A DNA stretch of 64,000 nt from Devosia sp. 66-14 (GCA_001899085.1 MKVB01000003.1:266079-330078); one strand, 5' to 3'. Positions 1-9,125 are shown, counted from the stretch's first letter. The notes: a model not told the origin generated them from the sequence alone. Made by a program: numbers and translations.

Positions 1-75
1 ACTCGTCTCGAATCGAAGCCCGGCCCCGGCCAGCAGGGCCTTTCGCGTCGCGCTCTGGGAAGCAAGGATCAGCAT
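1..75 (-). CDS. maf: Maf-like nucleotide pyrophosphatase, N-terminal fragment
   Basis: Reading leftward from an ATG at 75-73, the 25 visible codons give a start like MLILASQSATRKALL followed by AGAGLRFE, which is the N-terminal signature of Maf/YhdE-type nucleoside triphosphate pyrophosphatases (LxLASxSxxRxxLLxxAG). These enzymes hydrolyse non-canonical nucleotides and have been linked to septum control. The gene runs off the left edge, so only the first strand and helix are seen. It is divergent from hemE across a long gap, the arrangement seen next to the origin in related Rhizobiales. Identification rests on a short but distinctive stretch. Confidence 0.75.
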   Translation of the reverse strand, partial: MLILASQSATRKALLAGAGLRFETS

Positions 76-204
76 GCCGTCGGTTTTCCACACTGTCCTT
101 GTTGGCTCAAGAGCGCTGGCAGTGGAAAAACCCGCCGGCCGATCAGCGGGCCGGGTTCTCCCCGCTGGGACGGAATCCTTCAACAGCCCGGCCCGGGCGG
201 ACCG

Positions 205-219
205 TTAACAAAAGCTTAA
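205..219. promoter_or_regulatory. CtrA box (TTAA-N7-TTAA), perfect
   Basis: The sequence TTAACAAAAGCTTAA matches the full CtrA recognition consensus TTAA-N7-TTAA. It lies in the maf-hemE gap together with a second near-consensus copy at 274-288. In Caulobacter, CtrA binding at the origin represses initiation. Confidence 0.65.
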
Positions 220-273
220 TGTGAGCTATGGGGATAAACGGTTGCGGATGGCGCCCCGTCATCAACAGGCTCG

Positions 274-288
274 TTAACGGTTCGTTAG
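274..288. promoter_or_regulatory. CtrA box, one mismatch
   Basis: TTAACGGTTCGTTAG is TTAA-N7-TTAG, seven of eight conserved bases, 55 bp downstream of the perfect box at 205-219. Having two in one intergenic region makes chance less likely. Confidence 0.5.
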
Positions 289-496
289 CGATTGTGACAT
301 GGTTAAGACTTAGTGAACGGGGCGACTCCGGGCGCGGCGGCTTTCGTTCACAGACGATGATTCACAGCCTCCATCCGAGGGGTCGGCCGCGCGCTTCTGT
401 CGCCGCGTCTGTCGTTGTGGGCAAAGCGGAATTCCTGCAAAACACCGCCATGATAATGATGATTAAGAATCTAGATTCTTTCTGGTTGGTTGGGCG

Positions 497-1531
497 ATGA
501 CCGAGACGCTGGTGGTGAAACCACTGCTCGAGACGGTGCTCGGACGGCGCCAGCAGCGGCTGCCGATCTGGATCATGCGGCAGGCCGGCCGCTACCTGCC
601 CGAGTACCGCGAGCTTCGCGCCAGGGCCGGCAGCTTCCTCGAGCTCTGCTACAACCCCGAACTGGCTGCGGAAGTAACGCTGCAACCGCTCAGGCGGTTC
701 GACCTCGATGCGGCAATCCTCTTCTCCGACATTCTGGTGATCCCCGATGGGCTCGGCCAGGAGGTTCGCTTCGAGGCCGGTGAAGGCCCGATCCTGGTGC
801 CCGTGACCAGCGACACGGTCTCGGCGCTGGATTCCCAAGGGGCTTTGGAAAAGCTAGGCCCCATCATCGAGACCGTTCGCCGGGTTCGTGCCGGGCTTGG
901 CCCCGAAAAGACGCTGATCGGCTTTTGTGGTTCGCCCTGGACCGTTGCCACCTACATGATCGGGGGGCGCGGTTCGTCCGATCAGGCCGCGGCGCGCGTC
1001 TTCGCGCTGACCCAGCCCGAGGCCTTTGCGCGGCTCATCGATATCCTCGTCGAAGCCAGCATCGGTTACCTCGCGGCGCAGCTGCGGGCCGGCGCCGACG
1101 TGGTGCAGCTGTTCGAGAGCTGGGCGCTGAATCTCGATGAGGTGGCGTTCCGCAACTGGGTGATCGAGCCGAACCGACGGATCGTCGAAGGGCTGAGGAA
1201 GCTTATTCCGGGAGCACCGGTGATCGGCTTTCCGCGGGGCGCGGCCGGCAACCTGCCGGCCTACGCGAAGGCCACCGGGGTGAACGTACTGGGGCTCGAC
1301 TATGCGACGCCGCTCGGCTTTGCCGCCGAGCTGCCGGCGGGGCTCGGCGTGCAGGGCAACCTCGACCCGCTGCGTCTGCTGGCCGGCGGCGAGCAGATGG
1401 ACAATCGGGTGCGCGAGATCGTTGCAGGCTTCCGCGACCGGCCGCATATCTTCAATCTGGGGCACGGGATCGTGCCGGAAACGCCGATCGGCCATGTCCA
1501 ACGGCTGATCGCAGTGGCGCGGGGAGCCTGA
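497..1531 (+). CDS. hemE: Uroporphyrinogen decarboxylase
   Basis: A cytoplasmic haem-pathway enzyme that removes the four acetate carboxyls of uroporphyrinogen III to give coproporphyrinogen III. The 344-residue protein has the normal family length. It shows the N-terminal signature PIWIMRQAGRYLPEY (residues about 24-38), with the invariant Arg and Gly of the substrate pocket, and the second signature GFPRGA near residue 245. The ATG at 497 has only a weak Shine-Dalgarno, but no better start is visible. hemJ follows after 4 bp, so the two are probably cotranscribed. The gene lies immediately right of the origin-like gap. Confidence 0.96.
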   Translation: MTETLVVKPLLETVLGRRQQRLPIWIMRQAGRYLPEYRELRARAGSFLELCYNPELAAEVTLQPLRRFDLDAAILFSDILVIPDGLGQEVRFEAGEGPILVPVTSDTVSALDSQGALEKLGPIIETVRRVRAGLGPEKTLIGFCGSPWTVATYMIGGRGSSDQAAARVFALTQPEAFARLIDILVEASIGYLAAQLRAGADVVQLFESWALNLDEVAFRNWVIEPNRRIVEGLRKLIPGAPVIGFPRGAAGNLPAYAKATGVNVLGLDYATPLGFAAELPAGLGVQGNLDPLRLLAGGEQMDNRVREIVAGFRDRPHIFNLGHGIVPETPIGHVQRLIAVARGA

Positions 1532-1535
1532 CGGA

Positions 1536-1961
1536 ATGGAATGGGTCAAGGCGCTGCACATCCTGTCGGTGATCGCCTGGATGGCCGGGATGCTCTATCT
1601 GCCGCGGCTGTTCGTCTACCACGCCGATGCCGAGAAGGGGTCAGTGCAGTCGGAAACCTTCAAGGTGATGGAGCGCCGGCTTTATCGCGGCATCACCACG
1701 CCGGCGATGATCGCCACCTGGGTGTTCGGGCTGTGGCTGGCCTTCGGGTTCGGTATCGTCGATTTCTCGCAGGGCTGGATGTGGCTCAAAGCGCTGATGG
1801 TGATCGTGCTGAGCGGCATCCACGGCTTTTACGGCCGGGTGCTGCGGGACTTCGCCAACGACCGGAACACCCGGCCCGCGAAGTTCTTCCGCATGATCAA
1901 CGAAGTGCCGTTCGTGATCGCCATCGTCATCGTCATCGCGGTGGTGGTGAAGCCGTTCTGA
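1536..1961 (+). CDS. hemJ: Protoporphyrinogen IX oxidase HemJ
   Basis: A 141-residue inner-membrane protein of the HemJ (UPF0093, CopD-like) family, which oxidises protoporphyrinogen IX to protoporphyrin IX in bacteria lacking HemG/HemY. About four hydrophobic segments are visible. The N-terminal motif ALHILSVIAWMAGMLYLPR carries the conserved first-helix His, and FVYH follows. It starts 4 bp after hemE, so the two haem genes form an operon. Length is typical of the family. Confidence 0.93.
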   Translation: MEWVKALHILSVIAWMAGMLYLPRLFVYHADAEKGSVQSETFKVMERRLYRGITTPAMIATWVFGLWLAFGFGIVDFSQGWMWLKALMVIVLSGIHGFYGRVLRDFANDRNTRPAKFFRMINEVPFVIAIVIVIAVVVKPF

Positions 1962-1980
1962 GCGCGAGACCGAGCTCTGG

Positions 1981-1996
1981 TGTTCCACGTGAATCC
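1981..1996. promoter_or_regulatory. parS-like ParB site (degenerate)
   Basis: TGTTCCACGTGAATCC differs at two positions from the parS consensus TGTTNCACGTGAAACA. It lies in the hemJ-rho gap and is one of the weaker members of the cluster around parAB. Confidence 0.4.
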
Positions 1997-2137
1997 GCAT
2001 TCCGCTTGAATGTGGCGAAGGTTTTAGCTATCTGAAGCGCATTGCCTGATCGATGGGCGCCTCCCCGGCGCTTTCCGGGCGAACCCCCCTCTCCGTACAT
2101 CCCCGCCACTTACGATTGCCCAAGGGTCTTCCGCGCA

Positions 2138-3403
2138 ATGGAAAATATGAAGCTCAGCGAGCTCAAGGCCAAGACGCCTGCCGAATTGCTTGAATTCGCC
2201 GAGACTTACGAGGTCGAGAATGCCTCGACCATGCGTAAGCAGGAACTGATGTTCGCCATCCTCAAGGAGCTGGCGGCGCGCGAAGTCGACATCACCGGCG
2301 AAGGGGTGGTCGAGGTGCTGCCGGATGGCTTCGGCTTCCTGCGCTCGCCGGACGCCAACTACCTGCCCGGCCCCGACGACATCTACGTCTCCCCCTCGCA
2401 GATCCGCCGCTTCTCGCTGCGGACCGGCGACACGGTCGAAGGCCAGATCCGGTCTCCCAAGGAAGGCGAGCGCTACTTCGCGCTGCTGAAGGTCAACACC
2501 ATCAATTTCGAGGACCCCGAGAAGGTCCGCCACAAGATCAATTTCGACAACCTGACGCCGCTCTACCCCGATGAGCGGCTGCGCCTCGAGCTGCCGGACC
2601 CGACGGTCAAGGACAAGAGCGCCCGGATCATGGATCTGGTGGCGCCGCTCGGCAAAGGTCAGCGTGCCCTTATTGTTGCGCCGCCGCGTACTGGTAAGAC
2701 CGTACTGTTGCAGAATATTGCACAGTCGATCGCTATCAATCATCCCGAGTGCTACCTGATCGTGCTGCTGATCGACGAGCGGCCGGAGGAAGTCACCGAC
2801 ATGCAGCGCTCGGTGCGCGGCGAGGTGATCTCCTCGACCTTCGACGAGCCGGCGTCGCGCCACGTCCAGGTCGCCGAGATGGTGATCGAGAAGGCGAAAC
2901 GCCTCGTCGAACACAAGCGCGATGTGGTGATCCTGCTCGATTCGATCACCCGCCTCGGCCGTGCCTACAACACCGTGGTGCCGAGCTCGGGCAAGGTGCT
3001 GACCGGCGGTGTGGACGCCAACGCACTGCAGCGCCCCAAGCGGTTCTTCGGTGCCGCCCGCAACATCGAAGACGGCGGCTCGCTCACCATCATCTCGACG
3101 GCGCTGATCGATACCGGCAGCCGCATGGATGAAGTGATCTTCGAAGAGTTCAAGGGCACGGGTAACTCGGAAATCGTCCTCGATCGCAAGGTCTCGGACA
3201 AGCGGGTGTTCCCGGCGATGGATGTCACCAAGTCTGGCACCCGCAAGGAAGAGCTGCTGGTCGAGCCGGATATCTTGAGGAAGATGTACGTGCTGCGCCG
3301 CATCCTCAACCCGATGGGCACGGTCGACGCCATGGAGTTCCTGATGGACAAGATCCGTCAGACCAAGACGAACTCCGATTTCTTCGACTCGATGAACACC
3401 TAA
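2138..3403 (+). CDS. rho: Transcription termination factor Rho
   Basis: A hexameric RNA-dependent ATPase that terminates untranslated transcripts. The ATG at 2138 ([18 protein letters not shown]) is chosen over an upstream in-frame ATG at 2042 because it gives 421 residues and begins with the normal Rho helical N-terminus. The cold-shock-like RNA-binding domain ([20 protein letters not shown]) comes first. It is followed by the RecA-like motor with the Walker A stretch APPRTGKT, the Walker B region [16 protein letters not shown] and the Q/R-loop regions. The position between hemJ and mnmE is conserved in Rhizobiales. Confidence 0.96.
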   Translation: MENMKLSELKAKTPAELLEFAETYEVENASTMRKQELMFAILKELAAREVDITGEGVVEVLPDGFGFLRSPDANYLPGPDDIYVSPSQIRRFSLRTGDTVEGQIRSPKEGERYFALLKVNTINFEDPEKVRHKINFDNLTPLYPDERLRLELPDPTVKDKSARIMDLVAPLGKGQRALIVAPPRTGKTVLLQNIAQSIAINHPECYLIVLLIDERPEEVTDMQRSVRGEVISSTFDEPASRHVQVAEMVIEKAKRLVEHKRDVVILLDSITRLGRAYNTVVPSSGKVLTGGVDANALQRPKRFFGAARNIEDGGSLTIISTALIDTGSRMDEVIFEEFKGTGNSEIVLDRKVSDKRVFPAMDVTKSGTRKEELLVEPDILRKMYVLRRILNPMGTVDAMEFLMDKIRQTKTNSDFFDSMNT

Positions 3404-3415
3404 GATCGAGCTTTG

Positions 3416-4735
3416 ATGCGCGACGACGACACCATCGTCGCCCTCTCCTCCGGCGCCGTTCCCTCGGGCGTGGCGGTCATTCGACTGTCGGGCCCGCAGG
3501 CCGGACCGGTGTTGAGCGAGATGCTCGGCGCCCTGCCCGCCCCGCGCCAGCTGAAGCTGGCCGATATCCGGATCGCCGGAGAGACGCTTGACCGTGGTCT
3601 CGTCGCCTGGATGCCGGGACCGCAGAGCTTTACCGGCGAGGATTGTGCCGAACTGCAGGTGCATGGCTCGCCGGCGGTGGTGCGGGTCCTGCTCCGCAAA
3701 CTCAGTTCACAACCAGGCATCAGGCTGGCCGAGGCCGGAGAGTTCACCCGACGCGCCTTCGAGAACGGCAAGCTCGATTTGGTGGAGGCTCAGGGCCTCG
3801 GCGATCTGATCGAGGCCGAGACCGAGAACCAGCGCGCCCTCGCCTACGCGCGGATGGAAGGCGGACTGACCCGGCAGGTCGAAGGCTGGCGCGAGCAACT
3901 GCTGGATCTGAGGGCCGAGATCGAGGCGCAGATCGACTTCTCGGACGAAGGGGATGTCGGGGCACTTCCCGCTGGTTTTGGCGCCGAGGTCGCGGCGTTG
4001 CGCGATGCTGTCGCAGCGGTGCTGGCGACACGCGGCCAGGGGCGGATTCTCCGCAGCGGCTTTCGGGTGGTGCTGGCCGGGCCGCCCAATGCCGGCAAGT
4101 CGAGCCTGTTGAACGCCCTGTCGCGCTCCGATGTGGCGATCGTCTCCGATGAGCCGGGCACGACGCGCGACCTCAAGGAAGTGCCGCTCGATATCCGGGG
4201 GCAGCTGGTCATCCTGGTGGACAGCGCCGGGATCCGCGACACGACCTCGAAAGCCGAGGCGATCGGCGTAGAAAGGGCCAGGCAGGCCATCCTCAGCGCC
4301 GACCAGGTGCTGTGGCTGCGGGCCCCTGACGTCGAGCCCGCTGGAGATGAGCCGGATCTCGGAGCAGAGACCGACCGGCGGGCGCCGGTGATCGTCGTCG
4401 GCACAAAGAGCGATCTTGGCGTTGTGCCGGGCGCCGACCTCACCGTATCGGTGAACACCGGTGCCGGCATCGATGCCTTGCTTGACCAGCTCTACGAAGC
4501 GTCGGGTGCCGGTTCGGTCCAGGCATCGGAACTGCTGGTCAGCTATGAACGGGATCGTGAAGCCCTGGAGGCGGCGGCGATCAGCCTGCAGCAGGTAGCG
4601 GATCATCTTGGGAGCTCGGAGCTAGCGGCGGAGGACCTGCGCCAAGCCTCTTTTGCGCTCGAAAGACTGCTGGGGAGGATGGATGCCGAATCGGTGCTGG
4701 ACCGGTTGTTCAGCGCCTTCTGCATCGGCAAATGA
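3416..4735 (+). CDS. mnmE: tRNA modification GTPase MnmE (TrmE)
   Basis: With MnmG this GTPase installs the carboxymethylaminomethyl group on wobble uridine 34 of several tRNAs. The 439-residue protein has the N-terminal tetrahydrofolate-binding domain (DTIVALSSGA, then FTGEDCAELQVHG). The helical domain follows, with an inserted G domain: P-loop GPPNAGKSSLLNAL, switch GTTRD, and DSAGIRDT. The C-terminal CIGK motif carries the catalytic cysteine. The ATG at 3416 is preferred over the adjacent TTG at 3413. The stop codon TGA (4733-4735) is the first three bases of a parS-like site. Confidence 0.96.
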   Translation: MRDDDTIVALSSGAVPSGVAVIRLSGPQAGPVLSEMLGALPAPRQLKLADIRIAGETLDRGLVAWMPGPQSFTGEDCAELQVHGSPAVVRVLLRKLSSQPGIRLAEAGEFTRRAFENGKLDLVEAQGLGDLIEAETENQRALAYARMEGGLTRQVEGWREQLLDLRAEIEAQIDFSDEGDVGALPAGFGAEVAALRDAVAAVLATRGQGRILRSGFRVVLAGPPNAGKSSLLNALSRSDVAIVSDEPGTTRDLKEVPLDIRGQLVILVDSAGIRDTTSKAEAIGVERARQAILSADQVLWLRAPDVEPAGDEPDLGAETDRRAPVIVVGTKSDLGVVPGADLTVSVNTGAGIDALLDQLYEASGAGSVQASELLVSYERDREALEAAAISLQQVADHLGSSELAAEDLRQASFALERLLGRMDAESVLDRLFSAFCIGK

Positions 4736-4748
4736 TTCACGTGGAACA
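4733..4748. promoter_or_regulatory. parS-like ParB site overlapping the mnmE stop
   Basis: TGATTCACGTGGAACA has two mismatches to TGTTTCACGTGAAACA. Its first three bases are the mnmE stop codon. Confidence 0.55.
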
Positions 4749-4769
4749 TTGCGGTAGAGGTTCGGGCGT

Positions 4770-4785
4770 TGATTCACGTGAAACA
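4770..4785. promoter_or_regulatory. parS ParB site upstream of mnmG
   Basis: TGATTCACGTGAAACA has one mismatch to the parS palindrome. It lies 37 bp from the previous site, in the short mnmE-mnmG gap. Confidence 0.75.
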
Positions 4786-4821
4786 TTGGACTAGACCCGC
4801 GCTCCAAAGGATCTCCCAGAG

Positions 4822-6684
4822 ATGAGCGATTTCGGCGTCATTGTTGTAGGTGGTGGTCACGCAGGCAGTGAGGCAGCGGCAGCCGCGGCGCGTCTCGGTG
4901 TGCCCACGGCGCTGATCACCCACAAGTTCGCCACCATCGGCGAAATGAGCTGCAACCCGGCGATCGGCGGCCTGGGCAAGGGCCATCTGGTGCGCGAGAT
5001 CGACGCCATGGACGGGCTGATGGGCCGAGTCGCCGACGCGGCAGGCATCCAGTTCCGGGTGCTGAACCGCCGTAAGGGCGCCGCGGTTCGCGGGCCTCGG
5101 GCACAGGCGGATCGCAAGCTTTACCGGCAGGCCATGCAGGCGGCGATCCTCGCCCAGCCCAACCTCACGGTGATCGAAGGCGAGGTCGATGACCTGATCG
5201 TCACCGATGGCCGGATCGCGGGCGCGGTGCTGCTCGACGGGCGTCGCTTCGCGGCAAAGGCCGTGGTGCTGACCACCGGGACGTTCCTTCGTGGGCTGAT
5301 CCACCGGGGCGAGGAAACAGTGCCGGCCGGCCGGGTGGGCGAGAAGCCAGTGCTCGGGCTGTCGACGCGGCTCGAGGCGCTGGGTCTGACGCTGGGCCGG
5401 CTGAAGACCGGAACGCCGGCGCGGCTCGATGCGACATCCATTGATTTCTCGGGTCTCGAGGAGCAGCGCGGCGATGATCCGCCCGAGCCATTCTCGGCGC
5501 TGACCAGCGCGATCACTACACGGCAGATCAGCTGCTATATCACCCGCACGACGTCCGATACGCATCGGATCATCTCGGAGAACCTGCACCGCTCGGCGAT
5601 GTACTCGGGGCGGATCAAGAGTCGCGGCCCGCGTTACTGTCCGTCGATCGAGGACAAGGTGGTCCGCTTCGCCGACCGGGACAGCCATCAGATCTTTCTC
5701 GAGCCTGAGGGGTTGGACGACAACACGATCTATCCGAACGGTTTGTCCACCTCGTTGCCGGCCGAGGTGCAGGAGGCGTTCCTCAAGTCGATGCCAGGGC
5801 TCGAGAATGTCCGGATCATTCGACCGGGTTACGCGATCGAGTACGACTATGTCGATCCGCGCGAGCTTCGACCGACGCTCGAGTTGCGGCGGCTGCCCGG
5901 GCTGTACCTCGCCGGGCAGATCAACGGCACTACGGGCTATGAAGAAGCGGCCGCGCAGGGCCTCTATGCGGGGGCCAATGCCGGCCTGGCCGCGAAGGGT
6001 GCCGCGACGCTGCAGCTGTCGCGAACCGAGAGCTATCTCGGCGTGATGGTCGACGACCTGGTGACGCGCGGCGTCAGCGAACCCTATCGGATGTTCACGT
6101 CGCGGGCCGAGTTCCGGCTGCATCTGCGCAGCGACAATGCCGATCAGCGACTGACCCGGATCGCTGCCGCTGCCGGGCTCGTCGGCGAGGTGAGGCTGCA
6201 GCAGTTCGAGGCGCGTTCGGCAGCCCTGAGCGCCGGGCGGGCGACGCTCGATCGATTGCGGACGACACCGACTGCGGCGCGCAAGGCGGGTCTGGCGGTA
6301 AATGCCGATGGCCACGAGCGTAGCGCCTTCGAGCTGCTGTCCTATCCGGACGTCGAGGGAGCGCATCTGGTGCCGCTCTGGCCGGAGATCGCCGAGATTG
6401 CCCCTGCCATCCTCGACCAGTTGACGGTCGATGCGCAGTACGCCGTCTATCTGCAGCGCCAGCAGGCTGACATTGCGGCGATGAAGCGCGATGAGAGCCG
6501 CGAGATTCCTGATTGGCTCGACTACGCCGCGCTTCCTGGATTGTCGATGGAGCTGCGACAGAAGCTCGGGCAGCACCGGCCGGCGACCATTGCCCAGGCG
6601 CAGGCGATCGATGGCGTGACGCCGGCCGCGATCACGCTCATCCTGTCGGTGGTTCGGCGCGGCAGTTTGCGTCAGGCGGGCTGA
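4822..6684 (+). CDS. mnmG: tRNA uridine-5-carboxymethylaminomethyl synthesis enzyme MnmG (GidA)
   Basis: An FAD-dependent partner of MnmE in wobble-uridine modification. The 620-residue protein opens with the dinucleotide-binding motif [19 protein letters not shown]. It has the GidA signatures [21 protein letters not shown] and [12 protein letters not shown], the cysteine-containing stretch RYCPSIEDK, and [17 protein letters not shown]. The C-terminal helical domain that binds MnmE and tRNA is complete. The ATG at 4822 follows a purine-rich AGGATC and CAGAG leader. rsmG starts within its stop codon, so the two are translationally coupled. Confidence 0.96.
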   Translation: MSDFGVIVVGGGHAGSEAAAAAARLGVPTALITHKFATIGEMSCNPAIGGLGKGHLVREIDAMDGLMGRVADAAGIQFRVLNRRKGAAVRGPRAQADRKLYRQAMQAAILAQPNLTVIEGEVDDLIVTDGRIAGAVLLDGRRFAAKAVVLTTGTFLRGLIHRGEETVPAGRVGEKPVLGLSTRLEALGLTLGRLKTGTPARLDATSIDFSGLEEQRGDDPPEPFSALTSAITTRQISCYITRTTSDTHRIISENLHRSAMYSGRIKSRGPRYCPSIEDKVVRFADRDSHQIFLEPEGLDDNTIYPNGLSTSLPAEVQEAFLKSMPGLENVRIIRPGYAIEYDYVDPRELRPTLELRRLPGLYLAGQINGTTGYEEAAAQGLYAGANAGLAAKGAATLQLSRTESYLGVMVDDLVTRGVSEPYRMFTSRAEFRLHLRSDNADQRLTRIAAAAGLVGEVRLQQFEARSAALSAGRATLDRLRTTPTAARKAGLAVNADGHERSAFELLSYPDVEGAHLVPLWPEIAEIAPAILDQLTVDAQYAVYLQRQQADIAAMKRDESREIPDWLDYAALPGLSMELRQKLGQHRPATIAQAQAIDGVTPAAITLILSVVRRGSLRQAG

Positions 6685-7334
6685 TGGGCGAGCTCTCGCC
6701 CTACTCTGACGGGTTTGCCCGGCCGGAGGCGGCAGTACGCCGCGACCTGGAATCGTTTGCTGCGCTGCTGAAGAAATGGAACGCGGTGCAGAATCTTGTT
6801 TCACGTGAAACAGAGAATGCCCTGTGGTCGCGACATGTCGTCGATTCGCTCCAGATCCTGCCGCTGTTCCGCCCGAGCGACACGCTGTTTCTCGACGTGG
6901 GCTCCGGCGGTGGACTGCCAGCGCTGCCTCTGGCCATCGCCCTCAAGGGCGGGCCGGCGCGCTTCACCCTCGTTGAACCGATCGGCAAGAAGGTCGCCTT
7001 TCTGCGCCAGGTCATCCGGGAGCTCGGGCTGCCGGCCGCTGTCCACGCCGGACGCACCGACGACTTTGATTCACGTGAAACACTCGGTGACGGCGCCAGC
7101 TTCGACGTGATCACCTCGAGGGCGCTCGCCGCGCTGCCGTTGCTGCTCGAACTTATCCACCCCTTCTTTGGGCCGGAAACCCGCGCGATCCTGCATAAGG
7201 GCCGGGATCACGCTGTGGAGGTCGAGGAAAGTCGTTTGGCGTGGGACTTTGACGTGGTAATAACCAAGAGCGCCACCGACGAGGCCGGCGTATTGCTGGA
7301 GATCAGCAATTTGCGACGGAAATCAACTCGTTAG
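6684..7334 (+). CDS. rsmG: 16S rRNA (guanine-527-N7)-methyltransferase RsmG (GidB)
   Basis: A 216-residue SAM-dependent methyltransferase that modifies G527 in the 530 loop of 16S rRNA. The ATG at 6684 shares its A with the mnmG stop (TGATG), a typical coupled start. Visible motifs are NAVQNLVSRETE, the substrate motif RHVVDSLQ, the SAM-binding DVGSGGGLPALPLAI, and TSRALAALP. Two ParB sites lie inside the gene (6797-6812 perfect, 7067-7082 one mismatch). Both encode an SRET-like or DSRET-like stretch, so the coding sequence accommodates the palindromes. Confidence 0.95.
   Translation: MGELSPYSDGFARPEAAVRRDLESFAALLKKWNAVQNLVSRETENALWSRHVVDSLQILPLFRPSDTLFLDVGSGGGLPALPLAIALKGGPARFTLVEPIGKKVAFLRQVIRELGLPAAVHAGRTDDFDSRETLGDGASFDVITSRALAALPLLLELIHPFFGPETRAILHKGRDHAVEVEESRLAWDFDVVITKSATDEAGVLLEISNLRRKSTR
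6797..6812. promoter_or_regulatory. parS, perfect 16-bp palindrome inside rsmG
   Basis: TGTTTCACGTGAAACA is an exact match to the bacterial parS palindrome. It is coding within rsmG and lies about 550 bp upstream of parA. ParB nucleation is expected here. Confidence 0.9.
7067..7082. promoter_or_regulatory. parS ParB site inside rsmG
   Basis: TGATTCACGTGAAACA has one mismatch to parS and is identical to the copy at 4770-4785. It is 270 bp from the perfect site and within the rsmG coding region. Confidence 0.75.
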
Positions 7335-7357
7335 CGGAAACGCTCGGAGGCCGTGCC

Positions 7358-8158
7358 TTGGCTCCTCGAATCCTGACCCTCGCCAATCAGAAGGGTGGGG
7401 TCGGCAAGACCACTACCGCGATCAACCTGGCTACGGCGCTCGCTGCCATCGGCGAGCGCGTGCTGATCGTCGATCTCGATCCGCAGGGTAACGCCTCGAC
7501 GGGCCTCGGCATTTCGCGCGTCGACCGTGACGTCTCGAGCTACGACCTGCTGATGGGCGATGCCAAAGTGGCCGCCGCGGCAGTTATGACCAGCGTGCCG
7601 AACGTCGCCATCGTGCCGTCGACGCTCGATCTGCTCGGCGTCGAGCTCACCATCGCCCAGCAGGCTGACCGTGCCTTCCGGTTGCGCGATGCTTTCCGGG
7701 CGATGAGCGACCTGACCATTAACGGCCAGGCGGTCAGCTATGTGCTGATCGACTGCCCCCCGTCGCTCAACCTCCTCACCATCAACGCGCTGGTCGCTGC
7801 CGACGCCGTGTTGGTGCCTCTGCAGTGCGAGTTCTTTGCGCTCGAGGGTATGAGCCAACTGCTTCAAACCATTGAACAAATTCGTACCACCCTGAATCCG
7901 CGACTGTCGATACAGGGTGTTGTGATGACGATGTTCGATCGCCGCAACAATCTCAGCGAACAGGTCCTGGCCGACGTCCGTTCGGAGATGGGGTCGCTGG
8001 TCTACGACACGGTAATACCGCGCAATGTCCGGCTGTCCGAGGCGCCATCCTATGGTAAGCCGGCGCTGCTCTATGACCTCAAATGTGCCGGCAGCCAGGC
8101 TTACCTGCGCCTTGCTACCGAAGTGATCCGGCGTGAGCGCCAGCTCATGGCCGCATAA
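7358..8158 (+). CDS. parA: Chromosome-partitioning ATPase ParA (Soj)
   Basis: A deviant-Walker ATPase that forms dynamic nucleoid-bound gradients and pulls ParB-parS complexes apart. The 266-residue protein starts at a TTG (7358) seven bases after CGGAGG. It has the signature NQKGGVGKTTTAINLATALA with the deviant Walker A lysines, the DLDPQGNASTGLG A' motif, and the Walker B region YVLIDCPPSLNLLT. There is no N-terminal HTH, so it is the chromosomal type Ib-like form. parB starts 10 bp downstream. The adjacent parS cluster supports a chromosomal role. Confidence 0.96.
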   Translation: MAPRILTLANQKGGVGKTTTAINLATALAAIGERVLIVDLDPQGNASTGLGISRVDRDVSSYDLLMGDAKVAAAAVMTSVPNVAIVPSTLDLLGVELTIAQQADRAFRLRDAFRAMSDLTINGQAVSYVLIDCPPSLNLLTINALVAADAVLVPLQCEFFALEGMSQLLQTIEQIRTTLNPRLSIQGVVMTMFDRRNNLSEQVLADVRSEMGSLVYDTVIPRNVRLSEAPSYGKPALLYDLKCAGSQAYLRLATEVIRRERQLMAA

Positions 8159-8168
8159 GGAAGTTGGA

Positions 8169-9044
8169 ATGAACGAGAAACCATCACGGCTCGGGCGTGG
8201 CCTCGCGGCGCTGATCGGCGATATGGCGACGATGGAAGGGGCGCGCCTGGCTGATGGCAGCAGCTCGAAGCGCCTGCCGGTCGACTTCCTGATTGCCAAC
8301 CGCGCCAACCCGCGTCGCGACTTCGACCCGGATCAGTTGGAGGAACTGACCAGCTCGATCCGCGAGAAGGGCGTGATGCAGCCTCTGCTGGTGCGGCCGA
8401 CCAATGATCCGAACCAGTTCGAGATCATCGCCGGCGAGCGCCGCTGGCGCGCTTCGCAGCGGGCTGGCCTCAACGACGTGCCGGTGATCATCCGTGACGT
8501 CGACGACAAGGAGGCGCTCGAACTCGCGATCATCGAGAACGTCCAGCGCGTCGACCTCAACCCGCTCGAGGAAGCCATGGGCTACGGCCAGCTGATCGAG
8601 CAGTTCGACTACACCCAGAACGACCTGGCCCAGGTGATCGGCAAGTCGCGCTCGCATGTCGCCAATACGCTGCGGCTGCTGAAGCTGCCGGACGATGTCC
8701 GCGGCATGCTGGCGAGCGGCGAGTTGACGGCGGGCCATGCGCGCACGCTGATCACGGCCGACGATCCGGTGGCGCTGGCCAAACGCATCGTGGGCGGCGG
8801 GCTTTCGGTGCGCGAAGCTGAAGCGATGACGCAACGCGAGATCAACGCCCCGAAAAAACGGCCGGCAGCGGCGCCGGAGCAAAAAGATGCCGATACTGCC
8901 GCGCTCGAGAAGCGGCTCTCGGATGTGCTCGGCCTGCACGTGGCGATCGACCACAAGGATCAGGGTGGCCGGCTCGAGATCCGCTATCGGACGCTCGAAC
9001 AGCTCGACGGTATCTGCATGAAGCTGACCGGTTACGGGGTGTAG
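8169..9044 (+). CDS. parB: Chromosome-partitioning CTPase/DNA-binding protein ParB
   Basis: ParB binds parS and slides as a CTP-dependent clamp. The ATG at 8169 (MNEKPSRLGRGLAALIGD) gives 291 residues and the usual N-terminal LGRGLxALI motif for contacting ParA. The CTP-binding ParB/Srx fold shows IREKGVMQPLLVRP and the GERRWRA box (in IAGERRWRASQRAGL). The HTH is around LAQVIGKSRSHVANTLRLLKLP. The C-terminal dimerisation domain is complete. A hairpin terminator follows at 9101. Confidence 0.96.
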   Translation: MNEKPSRLGRGLAALIGDMATMEGARLADGSSSKRLPVDFLIANRANPRRDFDPDQLEELTSSIREKGVMQPLLVRPTNDPNQFEIIAGERRWRASQRAGLNDVPVIIRDVDDKEALELAIIENVQRVDLNPLEEAMGYGQLIEQFDYTQNDLAQVIGKSRSHVANTLRLLKLPDDVRGMLASGELTAGHARTLITADDPVALAKRIVGGGLSVREAEAMTQREINAPKKRPAAAPEQKDADTAALEKRLSDVLGLHVAIDHKDQGGRLEIRYRTLEQLDGICMKLTGYGV

Positions 9045-9055
9045 CGCCGGGCCGG

Positions 9056-9071
9056 TGTTTCACGTGGAGCG
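9056..9071. promoter_or_regulatory. parS-like site downstream of parB (degenerate)
   Basis: TGTTTCACGTGGAGCG has an intact left half and core, with three mismatches on the right. It lies 12 bp after the parB stop. Confidence 0.45.
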
Positions 9072-9100
9072 TTGGCACGCTGCCTTGCGGCAAGTGGAAG

Positions 9101-9125
9101 AGGGCGCGTTCAGCGCCCTTTTTTG
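9101..9125 (+). terminator. Rho-independent terminator of the par operon
   Basis: The inverted repeat AGGGCGC / GCGCCCT with a 5-base loop is followed directly by a run of T residues, 57 bp after the parB stop. Confidence 0.85.

Larger units (their letters stand above)
76..496. other. Candidate chromosomal replication origin (oriC-like) between maf and hemE
   Basis: This 421-bp gene-free gap has several origin hallmarks. There are two CtrA-type sites (205-219 and 274-288). Two DnaA-box-like 9-mers lie within one mismatch of TTATCCACA: TTTTCCACA at 84-92, and TTATCCCCA on the minus strand at 229-237. Weaker boxes are at 358-366 and 416-424. GANTC (CcrM-type) sites occur at 173, 324, 359, 467 and 474. 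An AT-rich tract at about 448-482 contains the perfect palindrome AAGAATCTAGATTCTT at 465-480 and could be the unwinding element. The origin of Caulobacter and of Sinorhizobium lies beside hemE, and parAB with parS lies only 4-9 kb away here. The origin call is inference from position and motifs. Confidence 0.55.

Noticed and set aside
2042-2137. N-terminal extension of Rho from an ATG at 2042
   Set aside because: The extra 32 residues are Pro-rich and unlike Rho. The ATG at 2138 gives the family's normal 421 residues.
2024-3664. Large minus-strand ORF opposite rho and similar long antisense frames (for example 4774-6804, 11189-13624, 32237-34012)
   Set aside because: They are frame shadows of rho, mnmG, leuS and ftsK in high-GC DNA, with Arg/Asp/His-rich, low-information products.
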